From Umbelopsis ramanniana AG (lineage: Eukaryota; Mucoromycota; Umbelopsidomycetes; Umbelopsidales; Umbelopsidaceae): 64,000 bases of DNA. The stretch spans positions 620,001 through 684,000 of the forward strand of contig NW_026252087.1 in NCBI RefSeq assembly GCF_025399195.1. Reading direction: 5' to 3'. Below, piece after piece: positions 23,309 to 34,399 of this stretch. A program made the translations under genes and the position numbers. Every line of letters begins with the position of its first letter. Position 1 is the stretch's first letter. The notes under the pieces are model-generated. The model was given only the letters and a program-made list of their open reading frames with translations, was not told the DNA's origin and made no database searches.

Positions 23309-25169
23309 ATGTCGAATTGGAAAGAGCTTTTGTTCTCCGACCCTTTCAAGGTCGAAGGAGACGTCATCGATGAAAGCGCTCAGTCCAAAGAAGCCTTAGT
23401 TGCCAAAGGTGATAACTATGAGCAACCAGCAGCTACCAAGGGAGAACTTTGGGGTTATTACCTCTACTATAACGGTGATAACGGATTCACCATGAACAGT
23501 TATATGCCAAGTAAGTACTTAAAAACAGAGGACTGACTCCACCACAGGAATATGACACCAACTCACATTGCTTTACCACCTAGACATCCTTCAATCTCTG
23601 GCGTATAAGGGTGGTTTTTACTTGGATACCCCCGATGTCAGAGGATGTGATCCCAGCAACACTGACAAAGTCTGTTACGTCCCATGGTCTGGCGGCCCTA
23701 TTCCAGTTGCTTCCATGAGTTTGTATATCCAGGCCATTGCCTTCTCTATTCAATTTGTCCTATTCACTACCTTTGGATCACTTGGTGATTATGGTCGATG
23801 GAACAGGTAAAAAAAATTTCAAGGACCGTAGCAAGTGTCTAACCCAAAGCGAAAGATTGCTAATATTTTGAATTACACCAGATGGATCCTGCTTGGTGCC
23901 ACTATCGTCGGCTGTTTCACTCAAATCATTCCTATCGTTTGGGTCAACAACGATGGTAGTCAATGGAATGGTATGATGGGTATTATGTGTATTGCTTGGA
24001 TTTCTTATGGTGCCTCTTTGGTCTTCTATGCCGCGGCTTTCCCTCTTTTGTCTGACAACTTGCCTGTTGTACGTCAAGCTCGATTTGATCCCAATGTTTC
24101 ACGAGAAGAATATGTTCTTGTAGCTGAGAAATGGAGAAACAACGTTAGTGCCATCTCCACTACTTTTTCCAACGTTGGTTTCTTGATCGTTACTGCTGTT
24201 CTTTCTGGTGCTTCCTTTGCACCTTGGGAGAACTATACTTTCGATGATGGCACCGCTCACGTTCTTGGTAACGTTCCTCTTTTCAACTATATCTCCACCG
24301 TCGTTTGTGGTGGTTTCTGGGTTATCAACGCTATTCCATACTTCATCTGGGTCCCTGCTCGCCGTGGTGGACCTCCTCTTCCCGCAGATAAGCACCACTT
24401 GACCATTGGATGGAAAAACATCATTGGTGCTCTCAGAGAGGCTAGAAAACTTCGCTACCTCTTTATGTATATTATCGCCTACTTCCTGTTTTCCGACGCT
24501 GTCAACACCCTCAACTCTATGATCGGTATCACCCAAGGTCAGATCACCAGCTTTAACGCCCAACAAGTTACCATTCTCAATCTTGTCTCGGCTGTCTGCT
24601 CTATCATTGGTTGCATGGCTTTCCTTTGGATCCAACGCTACTTCAAGATCAGAACCAAGACCAACCTTTTGATCATCATCGGATTGACAGCTGTCATTCC
24701 CATCTGGGGAAGCATTGGTATTGGAACCACCAACTTCGGTATTCACAACACTTGGGAATTGTGGATCTTCTATGTCTGGTCAGGTCTTTTCACCGCCCCT
24801 ATCTGGGCTTGGCAACAGACTATGCTTGCAGAATTGGTTCCCAAGGGTAGAGAGAACCTGTTCTTCGGTCTCTTTGGTGTTGTTAATAAGGCTTCTTCAT
24901 GGATTGGACCTGTCGTTATTGGCGCCATTACTGCAACCACTTCAAACCTCTGGAAAGGCTGGCCCTTCGTCCTTGCATTGTTCATTATCTCCGTTGTCAT
25001 CATTTGGTTTATTGATGTTGACCAGGCCAAGGAAGACATCCGTCTCTACTTGGAAGAAAACATTCTTCCTTCAGACCAGGGTATTGAATTAGAACATTCT
25101 AAATCACCCGCTGAACCCGTTACCGATGTCAACCGCCCTCCTTCTTACGAAGATGAGAAGCGTGCCTAA
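23309..25169 (+). CDS. Atg22-like MFS protein (vacuolar amino-acid effluxer family)
   Basis: Multi-span membrane protein of the autophagy-related 22 family, whose yeast member exports amino acids from the vacuole after autophagic breakdown. Exons 23309-23510, 23584-23806 and 23882-25169 give 570 residues. The N-terminal segment ELWGYYLYYNGDNGFTMNSY then leads into the first span, as is typical of Atg22. Further marks are GDYGRWN at a cytoplasmic loop, PARRGGPPLPADKHHLTIGW between the two halves, and WIGPVVIGAITATTSNLW near the end. An acidic tail contains PPSYEDEK. That PPSY is a PPxY motif, which could recruit an Rsp5-type ubiquitin ligase. The third exon start was set at 23882 because it keeps the frame (GRWNRWILLG); an alternative start inside the intron is rejected. 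The physiological substrate is inferred only from the family. Confidence 0.88.
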
Positions 25170-25481
25170 TCTTTATTTTATTAAAACACTTTTTAATCTG
25201 GCAACCACAATGCCCATTTCATACAAAGTAACCGACAGGCTCTCTTATGTTTTTGACTTGCGTTTCATAAATTTCATTCAGTGAAACGTTACAAAATAAA
25301 ATTATTGTAAAGAATATACAAAACGGGGGTTACAACATTTGACTCACATCTCTTTTTTTGCTTCTTTAAATAATACCTCTGAAGCCTTCGTTGCGTTTAT
25401 CGACAATGTATTATAAACCCCACTTGTTCCAGCATTTATGTTGCCTGATTCGTATTCAAACATATTGTAATCTTTGTCAAG
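25170..25481. other. Convergent 3' intergenic region
   Basis: About 310 AT-rich bases between the stop codons of the Atg22-like gene (plus) and the HSF gene (minus). Nothing else was seen. Confidence 0.5.
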
Positions 25482-26735
25482 TCAATCAGTCCTCATGCCA
25501 TCGTCTTGCATGTCCGACATCACACTAAACGGGCTGTCGGGGGATAAAGTCATTGGGCTAGGTGGAAGCGGAATGCTGCATGCTAGATTGAAACTGTTTG
25601 TATCAGGTGATAATGGCAGCGTCGTCTGTATGTAGTTATCAGTTACTAGATTATTCATTTTCATGCCTCTGGATTGACTCTGGAAAACCGAAGGTTGTTG
25701 TGGTATTGTGATTGATTGCGAAGTCTGTGGAGAGGTAATATAGACTGACGGAGAATTCCCTGAACCATAAGATCCCGCATTTGAATCATATTGAGAATTT
25801 CGCACTAAAATACAGGAAGTTTAGTGCTTTCCAGAGGCAGCATCAAATACATCCTAATCTTTCTTAAAGACTTACCAGGTATGCCACTTGTAGTCATGCT
25901 TTCCATCATACTCTTAATCAAATTCGCCTGGTCACTTTGTGCCGTCAGCGACTGGTTTAGCTGTTGTGATAGTTGGCTCACAGTCAATTGCAATTGCGAT
26001 AACTGTTTGAAAATATCCGCTTGAGAAACTTGTAGCATCGAAATTTGGCCGTACATGTCACCAGCTTCTCGTCGGTACATGTCGTTGTCCATTGCCTTTC
26101 TTTTTATGCCGTCCAATAAATCCGGTCGACCACGGAGAAATTGAGGATGTGAGAACTCCCACACTTGGTCCTTCGTCATTGATTTTTGGTTTCTTGGGGT
26201 TTTGTTGATTTTATGGAATCCATACCTAAGATAGCAAGTGATGAGTAATCGACCACGCTAGAATGCAACTCATTCAAAACAGAGAGACACTTACATGTTG
26301 AGCTGCCTGACAAAGGAGGAAAAGTTGTTGTGCTTAAAATGCTTTGGCAAAAGTACCTTGGCGAATTCAACTACGTTATAGACGACAAAGGATGTACCGT
26401 CATTACTCCAGCAGATATATGGATGACAATCTACATCTTCTATCATACTAGAGCATATATGTAAGTCCAAATCAGTGCTCTCAGACAAAAGAATCAAACT
26501 ATGCTTACTCGTAAAGTTTATGCACGAAGGTATGGCTGCCAGATTTGAAAGTCTGTCCGTCTTCGATTGGTGATAAGGGTATGCTTTCGTTTAAGCAGGA
26601 GGGCGACCCGGGCTGAGAATTTGGTGTCAAAAGTGGCGACGATGGTGATAGCAAGGGCGATGCTCCCGCCATGCTTTGAAAAATAAAAGCGTCATTTATG
26701 GGCACCTCAACTGAAGGTGGTAGAGCTGAGCTCAT
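25482..26735 (-). CDS. Heat-shock-factor-type transcription factor
   Basis: Nuclear DNA-binding protein of the HSF family, expected to bind GAA/TTC arrays. Exons 26509-26735, 26295-26447, 25876-26225 and 25482-25804 join to 350 residues. A Ser/Pro-rich N-terminus of about 65 residues is followed by the winged-helix HSF domain from TFVHKLYDMIEDVD to [16 protein letters not shown], including [14 protein letters not shown] and the recognition helix [16 protein letters not shown]. It continues into a heptad-like Leu/Gln segment ([20 protein letters not shown] and on) that fits the trimerisation coiled coil. The rest is Ser/Pro/Gln-rich (activation-like). Whether it is the general heat-shock factor or an Sfl1-like paralogue cannot be decided here. 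The start is the first ATG in an open exon. Confidence 0.92.
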
Positions 26736-27441
26736 GTTGCAAAAGAGGTAGAAGGAAATAAACCGCCGAGCTCAACCATAGTGCGTTATTTGTATCTGGT
26801 TTGAAATCAAGTGAAACAAGCCTACATTTATTTTGGTCTGGGTGGAGAAAAATGCTATAGAAGCCCATTGGTATAAAATGCTCACCTAGAAACACCTGCC
26901 GAAATATCAAAGCTCAACCGTTGATTAAAGATTGTATGATTTTAAAGAGTCCATGTTGACTATTGTTCGAACCCTGGATGACAGGTATCCATTTTTCTAT
27001 GATATCATGGCGCCTGTGTTTCAGGTCTCTAATTACTAGCTGAACGTCGGTTTCAGTCGTCCACGACGTACGAGCTTATCGAGTCCTTAAGTCTGGTGCA
27101 CAGTGAGCCTAAACCTAACCCTATTGAGTAGTTTACGACTGAAGCAACTGCCATAAAATTGAACCCATGGATTTGCGTTTGCTCATTGCCTCGCCACACT
27201 CAAGCTTTTCCTCACAGAAGTCGACACACATTCTGAAGTGGTGTAGAAGTTTTATAAGCATTTTGGTTTTCAAAAAAAAAATAAAGGTGAAAGATGTAAA
27301 GCCTGCAGGTGCAGAATTCTCTAAGGTATGAACAAATATCGCATTCGAGCTTTTGAGTTGGACAAATGAGCCTTATACGAGAATATTATTTGATTGATCG
27401 CTGCCCAATTTTGCCGGGAGATTCGATCGAAACTTGATAAT
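26736..27441. other. Intergenic upstream of HSF gene
   Basis: About 700 bases with no supported gene between two minus-strand genes. Confidence 0.5.
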
Positions 27442-27651
27442 CTAATGGTGCTCCTTCTTGCCAAATGCCCAATCATATCCGCAATAGATGGTGAATGCGA
27501 CAGTTGCGATTCCAAGACCAGGGAACATGTTGCGAACCATAGCGCGGTTGGAGAAGATAGGATTCTTTCTCCATGCTTCACGACGTGCCCAAGGGTCGTG
27601 ATAAGTAGGGACACGTTGCTGTGTTTCTTGATGGGTCTTGTGCAATGACAT
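27442..27651 (-). CDS. NADH:ubiquinone oxidoreductase B12 subunit (NDUFB3-like)
   Basis: Small accessory subunit of mitochondrial complex I in the inner membrane. A single exon encodes 69 residues starting MSLHKTHQETQQR. The family mark YHDPWARREAWRKNPIFSNR matches the conserved DPWxRxEAWR of NDUFB3. One hydrophobic span follows (FPGLGIATVAFTIYCGYDWAF) and the protein ends in KKEHH, as in animal NDUFB3 (KKHH). I preferred this ATG over an in-frame one 18 codons upstream because NDUFB3 proteins are short and lack the upstream segment. Its presence shows that the organism has a proton-pumping complex I. Confidence 0.9.
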   Translation of the reverse strand: MSLHKTHQETQQRVPTYHDPWARREAWRKNPIFSNRAMVRNMFPGLGIATVAFTIYCGYDWAFGKKEHH

Positions 27652-28158
27652 GACGAATGATAATGTGTCGACAAGAAACTGTTGTGTGTGGCTTACTACC
27701 CACACCCTGGCGACGTCGACATCCAGCCAATCAAATTGAGTTTACAATTTTGAGCTGAATCTGGTCATGTGATTTATAGTGCGCCGTGTTGCTTAAGGGT
27801 GCATATGATACTTTGCGATTGAAGTTACCTTTATTCCTAGACAACTGCGATATAATATATTGTTTTAATTATTATAGATCCATGAATTATACCTGCATTA
27901 TCAATCCATACTGTATTGATCAACGTGGAGCTTGTTACTTGATCGTTCAAACCTGTATGATCACACGTTTAAACACCTAACCTTTCTTACATCAAATTCC
28001 ATACATAGCCATTCATTGACACAAGTTTGCTTTACTGGATTTTGTTTACCATAGTCTCTTATAGGGCCTGTCTCATATGTATTTCAAGAGCTACTGCCTA
28101 CAACATCAAGTCTTGTCGTATTTCAATAAACCTGCTATGCAAATGACCTTTGCATTTC
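27652..28158. other. Divergent intergenic region NDUFB3 / METTL3-like
   Basis: About 500 AT-rich bases between divergent genes; it should hold both promoters. No gene was seen. Confidence 0.5.
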
Positions 28159-29772
28159 ATGCTGCTGAGTCGGCATAAAAGCATAACGGTAATAAGTGCA
28201 CATATATCTTGTAGCATAAAAGAAAGCGAATCTACTTGAAATTATTTATTGTATAGGGAAAACATGGCTGATCCATCCTATAGGTTTGCTTTACTACAGT
28301 TTGCCACTCTATACAGTTTCTAAGTGATAACCGGTACCAAAACTCTGACAGATGGTTCGATGAAGTTCCGCCTAGAAAGAAATTCAAACAACAGCATAGT
28401 GGGATCCCAAACCACAATTACCCACATGAATCTCGTCAAAGAGTATGTCCCGTTGCTCTAGATGAGCTTTTACAAACTGAAACAACATCTGAGGAAATCC
28501 AGAGGCTGACGGTAAGTTAAGATGCGTGGTAGAAACTCACTGTCACTTTCTTTACTGAATCATTTAGAGCAGTGGAAATCCTCACTCGATGGCTTTAAAA
28601 GCCACTGTGAGCATGGGACAAAGCAAGAGTGTAGGAGGAGATCAATCGAAAACCGTACATGCGACAGACTTCATTTCAAACATATACTGAACTCTCACAC
28701 TGATAGTCAGCTTGGGGATTGCTCATATCTGAATACATGCCACCGAATGGGGTCGTGCAAATACATGCATTACTGCCTAGATGCTACTGCCGAAGAATTG
28801 AAGCCCATATTGCGCCCAACATTATCTAACCCTCTGGTAAGCCGTTATAACTGAAGACTGCATCTTAAGAGTAGGTCATGACATGTATAAACCGCTCGTC
28901 AACTCAGATGCTGCAGCGGAAGAAATTAGTAAGTCCTCGACATACCAGATGAGCATATTCTTAAAGTACTTTAACCATTTAAAAGCTTCCACCACAATGG
29001 ATCAAGTGCGATATTCGAAAATTGGACTTTGACGTTATCGGCAAATTCACTGTGATATTAGCTGATCCGCCATGGGATATCCATATGAGTGTAAGCTTCT
29101 TCATTAATGATTATCACAAGTGACTGGCCCTTATATCAGCTTTCTGCTGCAGCTACCATATGGTACTATGACGGATGACGAAATGAAAGATCTTAAAATA
29201 AGCAAATTGCAGGACCGAGGTTTGCTTTTTCTCTGGGTCACCAGCAGAGCTATGGAGCTGGGTAGAGAGTGTCTGATGAACTGGGGCTACGAGCTCGTAC
29301 AGGAACTTGTTTGGGTCAAGACAAACCAATTGCAGCGAATCATTAGAACCGGAAGAACAGGGCATTGGTTAAACCATAGCAAGGAACACTGTTTGATAGG
29401 TAGGAAAGGCAATGATCCATTTTTCAACGTTGGCCTCGACTGCGACGTCTTGGTATCGGAAGTTCGTGAGACTAGTCGAAAGCCGGATGAATTGTATGAT
29501 ATCATCAATCGTTTGAGCCCTGGGACACGTAAACTTGGCAAGTTTATCTCCACTGGTTTTTTTTTTGAACTGACTTGTTGATAAATTAACTATGGAAACA
29601 TCGGACTACAGAAATGTTTGGTCGCGAGCACAATCTACAGCCAGGCTGGCTAACACTAGGCAACCAGTTGAAAGATTCCAGAATATATGAGCCACAGTTG
29701 GTCGAGAGATACAATGCAAAATATGCAAACCATCCCATTCGCCTGTTTTCCCTTCCGCATGAATATCGGTAG
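28159..29772 (+). CDS. METTL3-type (MT-A70/IME4) RNA N6-adenosine methyltransferase
   Basis: Catalytic subunit type for m6A in mRNA, using S-adenosylmethionine. The secure exons are 28284-28511, 28570-28836, 28908-28928 (21 bases), 28986-29090, 29153-29537 and 29612-29772. A possible first exon, 28159-28188, keeps the frame and supplies an ATG, but it is weak. The two CCCH zinc fingers are visible in CEHGTKQEC...CDRLHFKHI and [18 protein letters not shown]. The catalytic domain starts [13 protein letters not shown] and has [10 protein letters not shown] (DPPW), [11 protein letters not shown], and [18 protein letters not shown] followed by [11 protein letters not shown]. It ends [15 protein letters not shown] and GWLTLGNQL. 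All match METTL3 rather than METTL4 or METTL14. The last intron needs a GC donor (29538). The N-terminus is much shorter than in animals. Confidence 0.92.
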
Positions 29773-29900
29773 ACAAGATAGTAGTACTGTTAGCTGTAGT
29801 CAATAAAAAAAAAATATCCACAAATTCGTTTGCAGGTCCGTAAGCACACAATTGCAAGTGAGTGGCCAAACTCGCTAAACAGAAATTTTCTCTCCGCAAC

Positions 29901-30635
29901 ATGTCGACTTTTCTGTCAAGATCATGTCGGATTCATAGCCCTTTACGCCTCGTAATTCAAACCGCAGTATGTGGACGTTCGACATTCATGTCAACAGCAT
30001 TATCACTGGAATCCAAGCGACCCGGGCAGAATATTGCCCTCCAGGAGAATCCGTCTGTTGAAAGTGCAGCCGACGCTTCACCAGACGACACAATAGCTCC
30101 ACCAGAAGTCGACATTTTTGATAAACACTCACCAAGTTATTGGAGAAAAAACAAAGCGCTCCCAGAATATCAGAGACATAAACTGGCCATAAGGGAAAAA
30201 TTGAATGGCCAAACTTGGCAGCCTCGACATCGTTTATCTAGGGAGGCAATGGACCATATGAAGCAGTTAGCTCGAGAGGTATGTCGAGATAATTTATTAT
30301 TACATTCTATAGCACAGGATGCTGATTATTGCCTACAAATTCAACAGGATCCATTGAAATGGACGGCAGAAACCTTGGCTGTCATGTACAAAAAGTCCCC
30401 TGAAGCTGTCAGGCGAATCTTGAAATCTAATTTCGTAGGGAAGAAGCAGACGAAAAAGTTGGAAGAGGATATTGAAGAGGATTGGGAATCATTAAAACAG
30501 GCAGCTGCTGTACGTATGCGTACAATTAGCAGTAAACCATCTGGAAGTAGACAAGGTACCAATTCCAGCAAGGCTAGCCCACAGTTTTTTAGTGGCTACA
30601 CTGTAAATAAGCCAAAGAGCAATAGAAGAAAATGA
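29901..30635 (+). CDS. Rrg9/neugrin-family mitochondrial protein
   Basis: Member of the RRG9/neugrin family. Yeast Rrg9 is needed for respiratory growth and mitochondrial genome upkeep, and mammalian neugrin acts with the mitochondrial large-rRNA module. A single exon encodes 244 residues. The first 35 residues are basic and hydroxylated with no acidic residue (MSTFLSRSCRIHSPLRLVIQ...), a typical mitochondrial presequence. The family core is REKLNGQTWQPRHRLSREAM followed by DHMKQL, and later KWTAETLAVMYKKSPEAVRR then ILKSNF, the helix-turn-helix-like neugrin signature. A basic tail ends KPKSNRRK. An in-frame ATG 13 codons upstream (29862) is possible. The gene starts 128 bases after the METTL3-like stop codon. 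Confidence 0.82.
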   Translation: MSTFLSRSCRIHSPLRLVIQTAVCGRSTFMSTALSLESKRPGQNIALQENPSVESAADASPDDTIAPPEVDIFDKHSPSYWRKNKALPEYQRHKLAIREKLNGQTWQPRHRLSREAMDHMKQLAREVCRDNLLLHSIAQDADYCLQIQQDPLKWTAETLAVMYKKSPEAVRRILKSNFVGKKQTKKLEEDIEEDWESLKQAAAVRMRTISSKPSGSRQGTNSSKASPQFFSGYTVNKPKSNRRK

Positions 30636-30967
30636 AAATATATTGTAAATGTCGGTCTTGGAGAATAAAATGTCATACTGTAGTTTCGGTAATCGCCAAT
30701 GCGCCGGTAATGCAGATGAGGTTTTGGCTCCCAAACACGTGATTAATTTTTAGCACCAAGGCGGAGGAGTGGCCTCAAAGCTCGGAGTCCAGCAGACAGC
30801 TCCTCAAAACCAGCACTTGTTCTACTGCTTTCCCTTTGTAGAAAGGGATAAGGTGTTGAATCGACACGATTGCTTCTGACAAATCACTGGTTCAAGGCAC
30901 CGAAACAGCTGCCCCACTCAGTGTTTCTTCTCAGCCTCACCAAAGAAAGCGACAAAGGACTCTAAAC
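30636..30967. other. Intergenic Rrg9-like / Gid7-like
   Basis: About 330 bases with no gene; promoter of the WD40 gene. Confidence 0.5.
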
Positions 30968-33200
30968 ATGAGAACTCTAACTACTCCCGCATCCGACTCA
31001 ATAACGAATGGCCATACTGAATGGGTCCAGCTTTCTGAGCATGGTAATAGGCAAGTCAAGAAACATGAGCTGGTACGGCTAATGGTGCAATCGTTACAAG
31101 ATCTGGGATATAGGTAAAGCAAACCTCTTGACTACTGTATCAGTTTTGTTGGTTATCTTCCTTAAACTAAACGCCTTCTACTACGTTTTCGGCTTCAAAA
31201 GTACTTCGGCAACCACTCTCGAGAAAGAATCAGGCTTCCTTTTAGAATCTTCAACTGTGATCCAGTTTCGACAAGGAGTTTTACAGGGCGATTGGGCAAA
31301 AGTGGACGACCTGCTACCTTCACTGCAACTCAAAGATAATGCTCATACTATCGAACTTAAATTCCTCCTTCGTCGGCAAAAATACCTCGAACTCCTAGAA
31401 GATCGTGACCTCAAAAAAGCCATTCATGTTCTTCGCAATGAACTGGCTCCACTTCAATTCAGCACAGAACAATTACATGAGCTTTCCAGGTGGGTTACGC
31501 AAAAGCGCTTTTCTCCTCTAGTCCCATGATATAGCCACTTTTTCTCATTTCAGTTTACCACTCTAGTTTGATAATGTGCTCCTCTGCTGAAGAGTTACGG
31601 AAAAATGCTGCATGGGATGGAAAAGAAGGAGCTTCCAGGCAGCAACTATTAGTCAAGCTACAACGTAATGTCGTTATTGCATGACGAACAGTATGCGCTG
31701 AATTGCTAACCAGCCTATCTCTTTTTTTTTCCCCTTACTCTAGGATTTGTCTCCCCCAACGTCATGGTTCCCGAGCATCGTCTCAACACTCTATTATATC
31801 AGGCATTTGATCAACAGCTGAACCACTGCTTATACCACAACAACGAAGAAGAAAAATTCCCATTATACTCTGATCATGTTTGTGACAAGTAAGCGACGAC
31901 TCTATTTGCTTTTGCTATTTATTTCCCCCATCTTATATTGCCGCTTTTGTAGAACACAATGCTTTCCAACTAAAACGATTCAAGTTTTGGAGAAGCACTC
32001 CGATGAAGTGTGGTACGTCGCTTTTTCAAACGATGGACGATATCTTGCGTCAGTATCAAAAGATCAAACATGTGTAGTGTGGGATATGACAGTGAGTAAA
32101 AATATATATAAAAAAGGCTTGGCTGCCGAGCTCGTTGTCTTGCTCACATGATCTGACTCGTTTCTTCTAGACGTACGCAGTTACCGCCACATTAGCAGGC
32201 CACACAGACGGTATATCATATTGCGCATGGTCGCCGGACGATAGAATGCTCTTGACCTGTTCGTCAGACAGTATTGTAAAGTTATGGGACCCATTTGTAA
32301 GTCAACCATTCTTTTACTTGCAGCTCGCCAAGCTCGATTAATTAAAACTGCCTTGCTTCATAACACAGAGTGGTGGTCTCATAGGATCTTTCAAGAAACA
32401 TAGTGATCATGTCACTTCTTGTGCCTGGTTGCCAGATGGCGAACATTTTATAACGGGTGGATTGGACAAGTGTTTATATCTTTGGGTAAGCTATACCAAT
32501 CGGTACCAACGACAATTGAAGCTGAATTACTGAGCCTTCCTGCCCGTAATAGAATGTCGATGGTAATGTGGTTTTTACCTGGCCAACCCAACGTGTGATG
32601 GATTTAGCAATCAGCAAGGATGGCTCACGGATGGTGACGATAACCTACGACAAGAATATTGATGTATATGACCTGAATAATCTCAAGCCATTCTGCTGCT
32701 GGTAAGTACCTTAACCGACCTTTTTCTGACTTGCTTTCCTTTACTCATTCTGCTTGAAAATCCAGTGAGTTCAGTGAAGACCACAGCATAACATCGGTTT
32801 CATTATCGGATGACGGTCGATATGCTTTAGTCAATGTCTCTTCGGAAGAATTGCATTTGTGGGATTTAGATACCCAGACATTAGTGAACAAGTACCGCGG
32901 TCAGAAACAAAAAGACAATGTTATTCGATCGACTTTTGGCGGACACAACCAAGCATTCGTGGTTAGCGGTAGTGAAGGTGAGATCTACTATAGCCATGCC
33001 ATATCTAGTTATATGATGTGCTCGTTCGTCCAATTTACCCTTTTTCAACAGATAACCATGTCTACGTTTGGAATCGAAAACACGGTTCTCTGTTACAAGT
33101 ATTGGAAGGTCACAATGCTATGGTGAATAGTGTTTGCTGGAATCCCAAGAATCCCAATCTATTTGCCTCAGCGAGCGACGATAAAACAGTTCACATGTAA
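30968..33200 (+). CDS. Gid7/WDR26-like LisH-CTLH-WD40 protein of the GID/CTLH ubiquitin ligase
   Basis: Scaffold and substrate-receptor-type subunit of the GID/CTLH E3 ligase, which in yeast degrades gluconeogenic enzymes. Eleven exons (30968-31113, 31202-31489, 31567-31664, 31744-31888, 31953-32091, 32171-32296, 32369-32485, 32553-32701, 32766-32977, 33052-33200 as joined; the first two encode LisH-CTLH) give about 522 residues. The LisH helix pair is ELVRLMVQSLQDLGY...LEKESGF, and the CTLH segment is VIQFRQGVLQGDWAKVDDLL. WD40 repeats include HSDEVWYVAFSNDGRYLASV, GHTDGISYCAWSPDDRMLLT, HSDHVTSCAWLPDGEHFITG and GHNAMVNSVCWNPKNPNLFA. The protein stops at SASDDKTVHM, just short of the usual closing VRIW strand, so a further exon may exist. 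Note that I listed ten joined exon intervals. Confidence 0.88.
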
Positions 33201-33587
33201 GTGTAGCGGCATATGTAGGAAAGAGATGTTAGGTCCTTGAAGTCAAAGAGATTAACGGTATGGGTTTCAAAGATGGGGAATAGAGCATAATACTACAGTA
33301 ACAAACGGTTTAGGTAGCCAGTAGAACATATTGGGTTTACCCTGGAATAAATTTCCCTTTGTACATCTTTTTTCAATTTTTTTTCTCTCTAAAATCCCAA
33401 TTCCATGCGAGAACGAATAATTTTTTTCGCGCAGAAGTGATGCCTTGTAGCGGTGACCTAAGCCACCCAATTTTGGCCCACCCGCAGCCTGAGCTTGAAT
33501 CAACCGGCAACACAGTACTTTGACGTCGCATCAACGAACTCGCATCAAACCTTTACTTACCTTTCTGTGCCACTGTAATTCACAATC
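33201..33587. other. Intergenic Gid7-like / SmE
   Basis: About 390 bases; no separate gene. It could hold a last exon of the WD40 gene, but none was convincing. Confidence 0.4.
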
Positions 33588-34216
33588 ATGTCGACCAAAG
33601 TACAAAGGATTATGGTTCAACCCATTGTAAGTTCGTTTTGGCAGTGCTGATGGACACGACCACGAATGCAATGTATACTGACATTTTACCTTTTTCACGC
33701 TTTTGCAGAACCTGATCTTCAGGTATCTCCAAAATGTAAGCTGATCCACCTTGATTACCTATATACATTCGCGCCTATTTACTTACACCCTTCTTCCTTT
33801 AGAAATCAACAGTACAGATCTGGCTCTACGATCAGTTAGACAACAGAATTGAAGGAAAAATTATTGTACGTACAGCTCTCAGTTTACATTACTTCATACC
33901 TGTACCGGCCCGCAGCCTTCACGATCCATTGATTCAATTCACCTCGGCATCAATTGACCACGGGCCCAATACACCGCACCTTGCCCGAGACACTGCAACT
34001 AACACGCTTTTTCTTATCCTTAGGGCTTTGACGAATTCATGAACCTAGTCCTCGACGAGGCAGTAGAGATAAATAGCAAGACCCAAACACGAAAGGAGAT
34101 TGGTAAGTTGATGACAAGCTCTATATAGCTTTCTCATCATGTTTGCTAACCATCTACATTCACCAGGTCGTATTCTTCTGAAAGGTGATAATATCACGCT
34201 AATTCAAGCAGCCTAG
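33588..34216 (+). CDS. Spliceosomal Sm protein E
   Basis: Core Sm-ring protein of U1, U2, U4 and U5 snRNPs in the nucleus. Five very short exons (33588-33626, 33709-33735, 33803-33865, 34024-34102, 34167-34216) join to 85 residues. The protein reads [20 protein letters not shown], then the Sm1 motif [20 protein letters not shown] followed by [13 protein letters not shown], and Sm2 [16 protein letters not shown]. Length and sequence match SmE (SNRPE) closely. The second exon is only 27 bases long and introns make up well over half of the gene. Confidence 0.96.
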
Positions 34217-34399
34217 TTCCCGTAGACATGTCTCAACTGCGGTTATTGTACAGCTTTGAAGGCCGCATATATATTTCGTCTCCTTTTCTTTTCTTCAAAA
34301 ACCACAGAATGAAAGCCACCTATTCCAAACCACTATGTGCAACTTTATAAAAGAAAAAAATGTCACTACGCTTATTACGCTGACTCTTGCATGTTGTAT

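Noticed and set aside
23835-23881. Extra N-terminal coding for the third Atg22-like exon
   Set aside because: The reading begins at GTG and cannot be joined in frame to exon 2; the acceptor at 23879-23881 joins perfectly.
23778-24746. Long minus-strand frames opposite the Atg22-like gene
   Set aside because: Shadows of the plus-strand membrane-protein exon.
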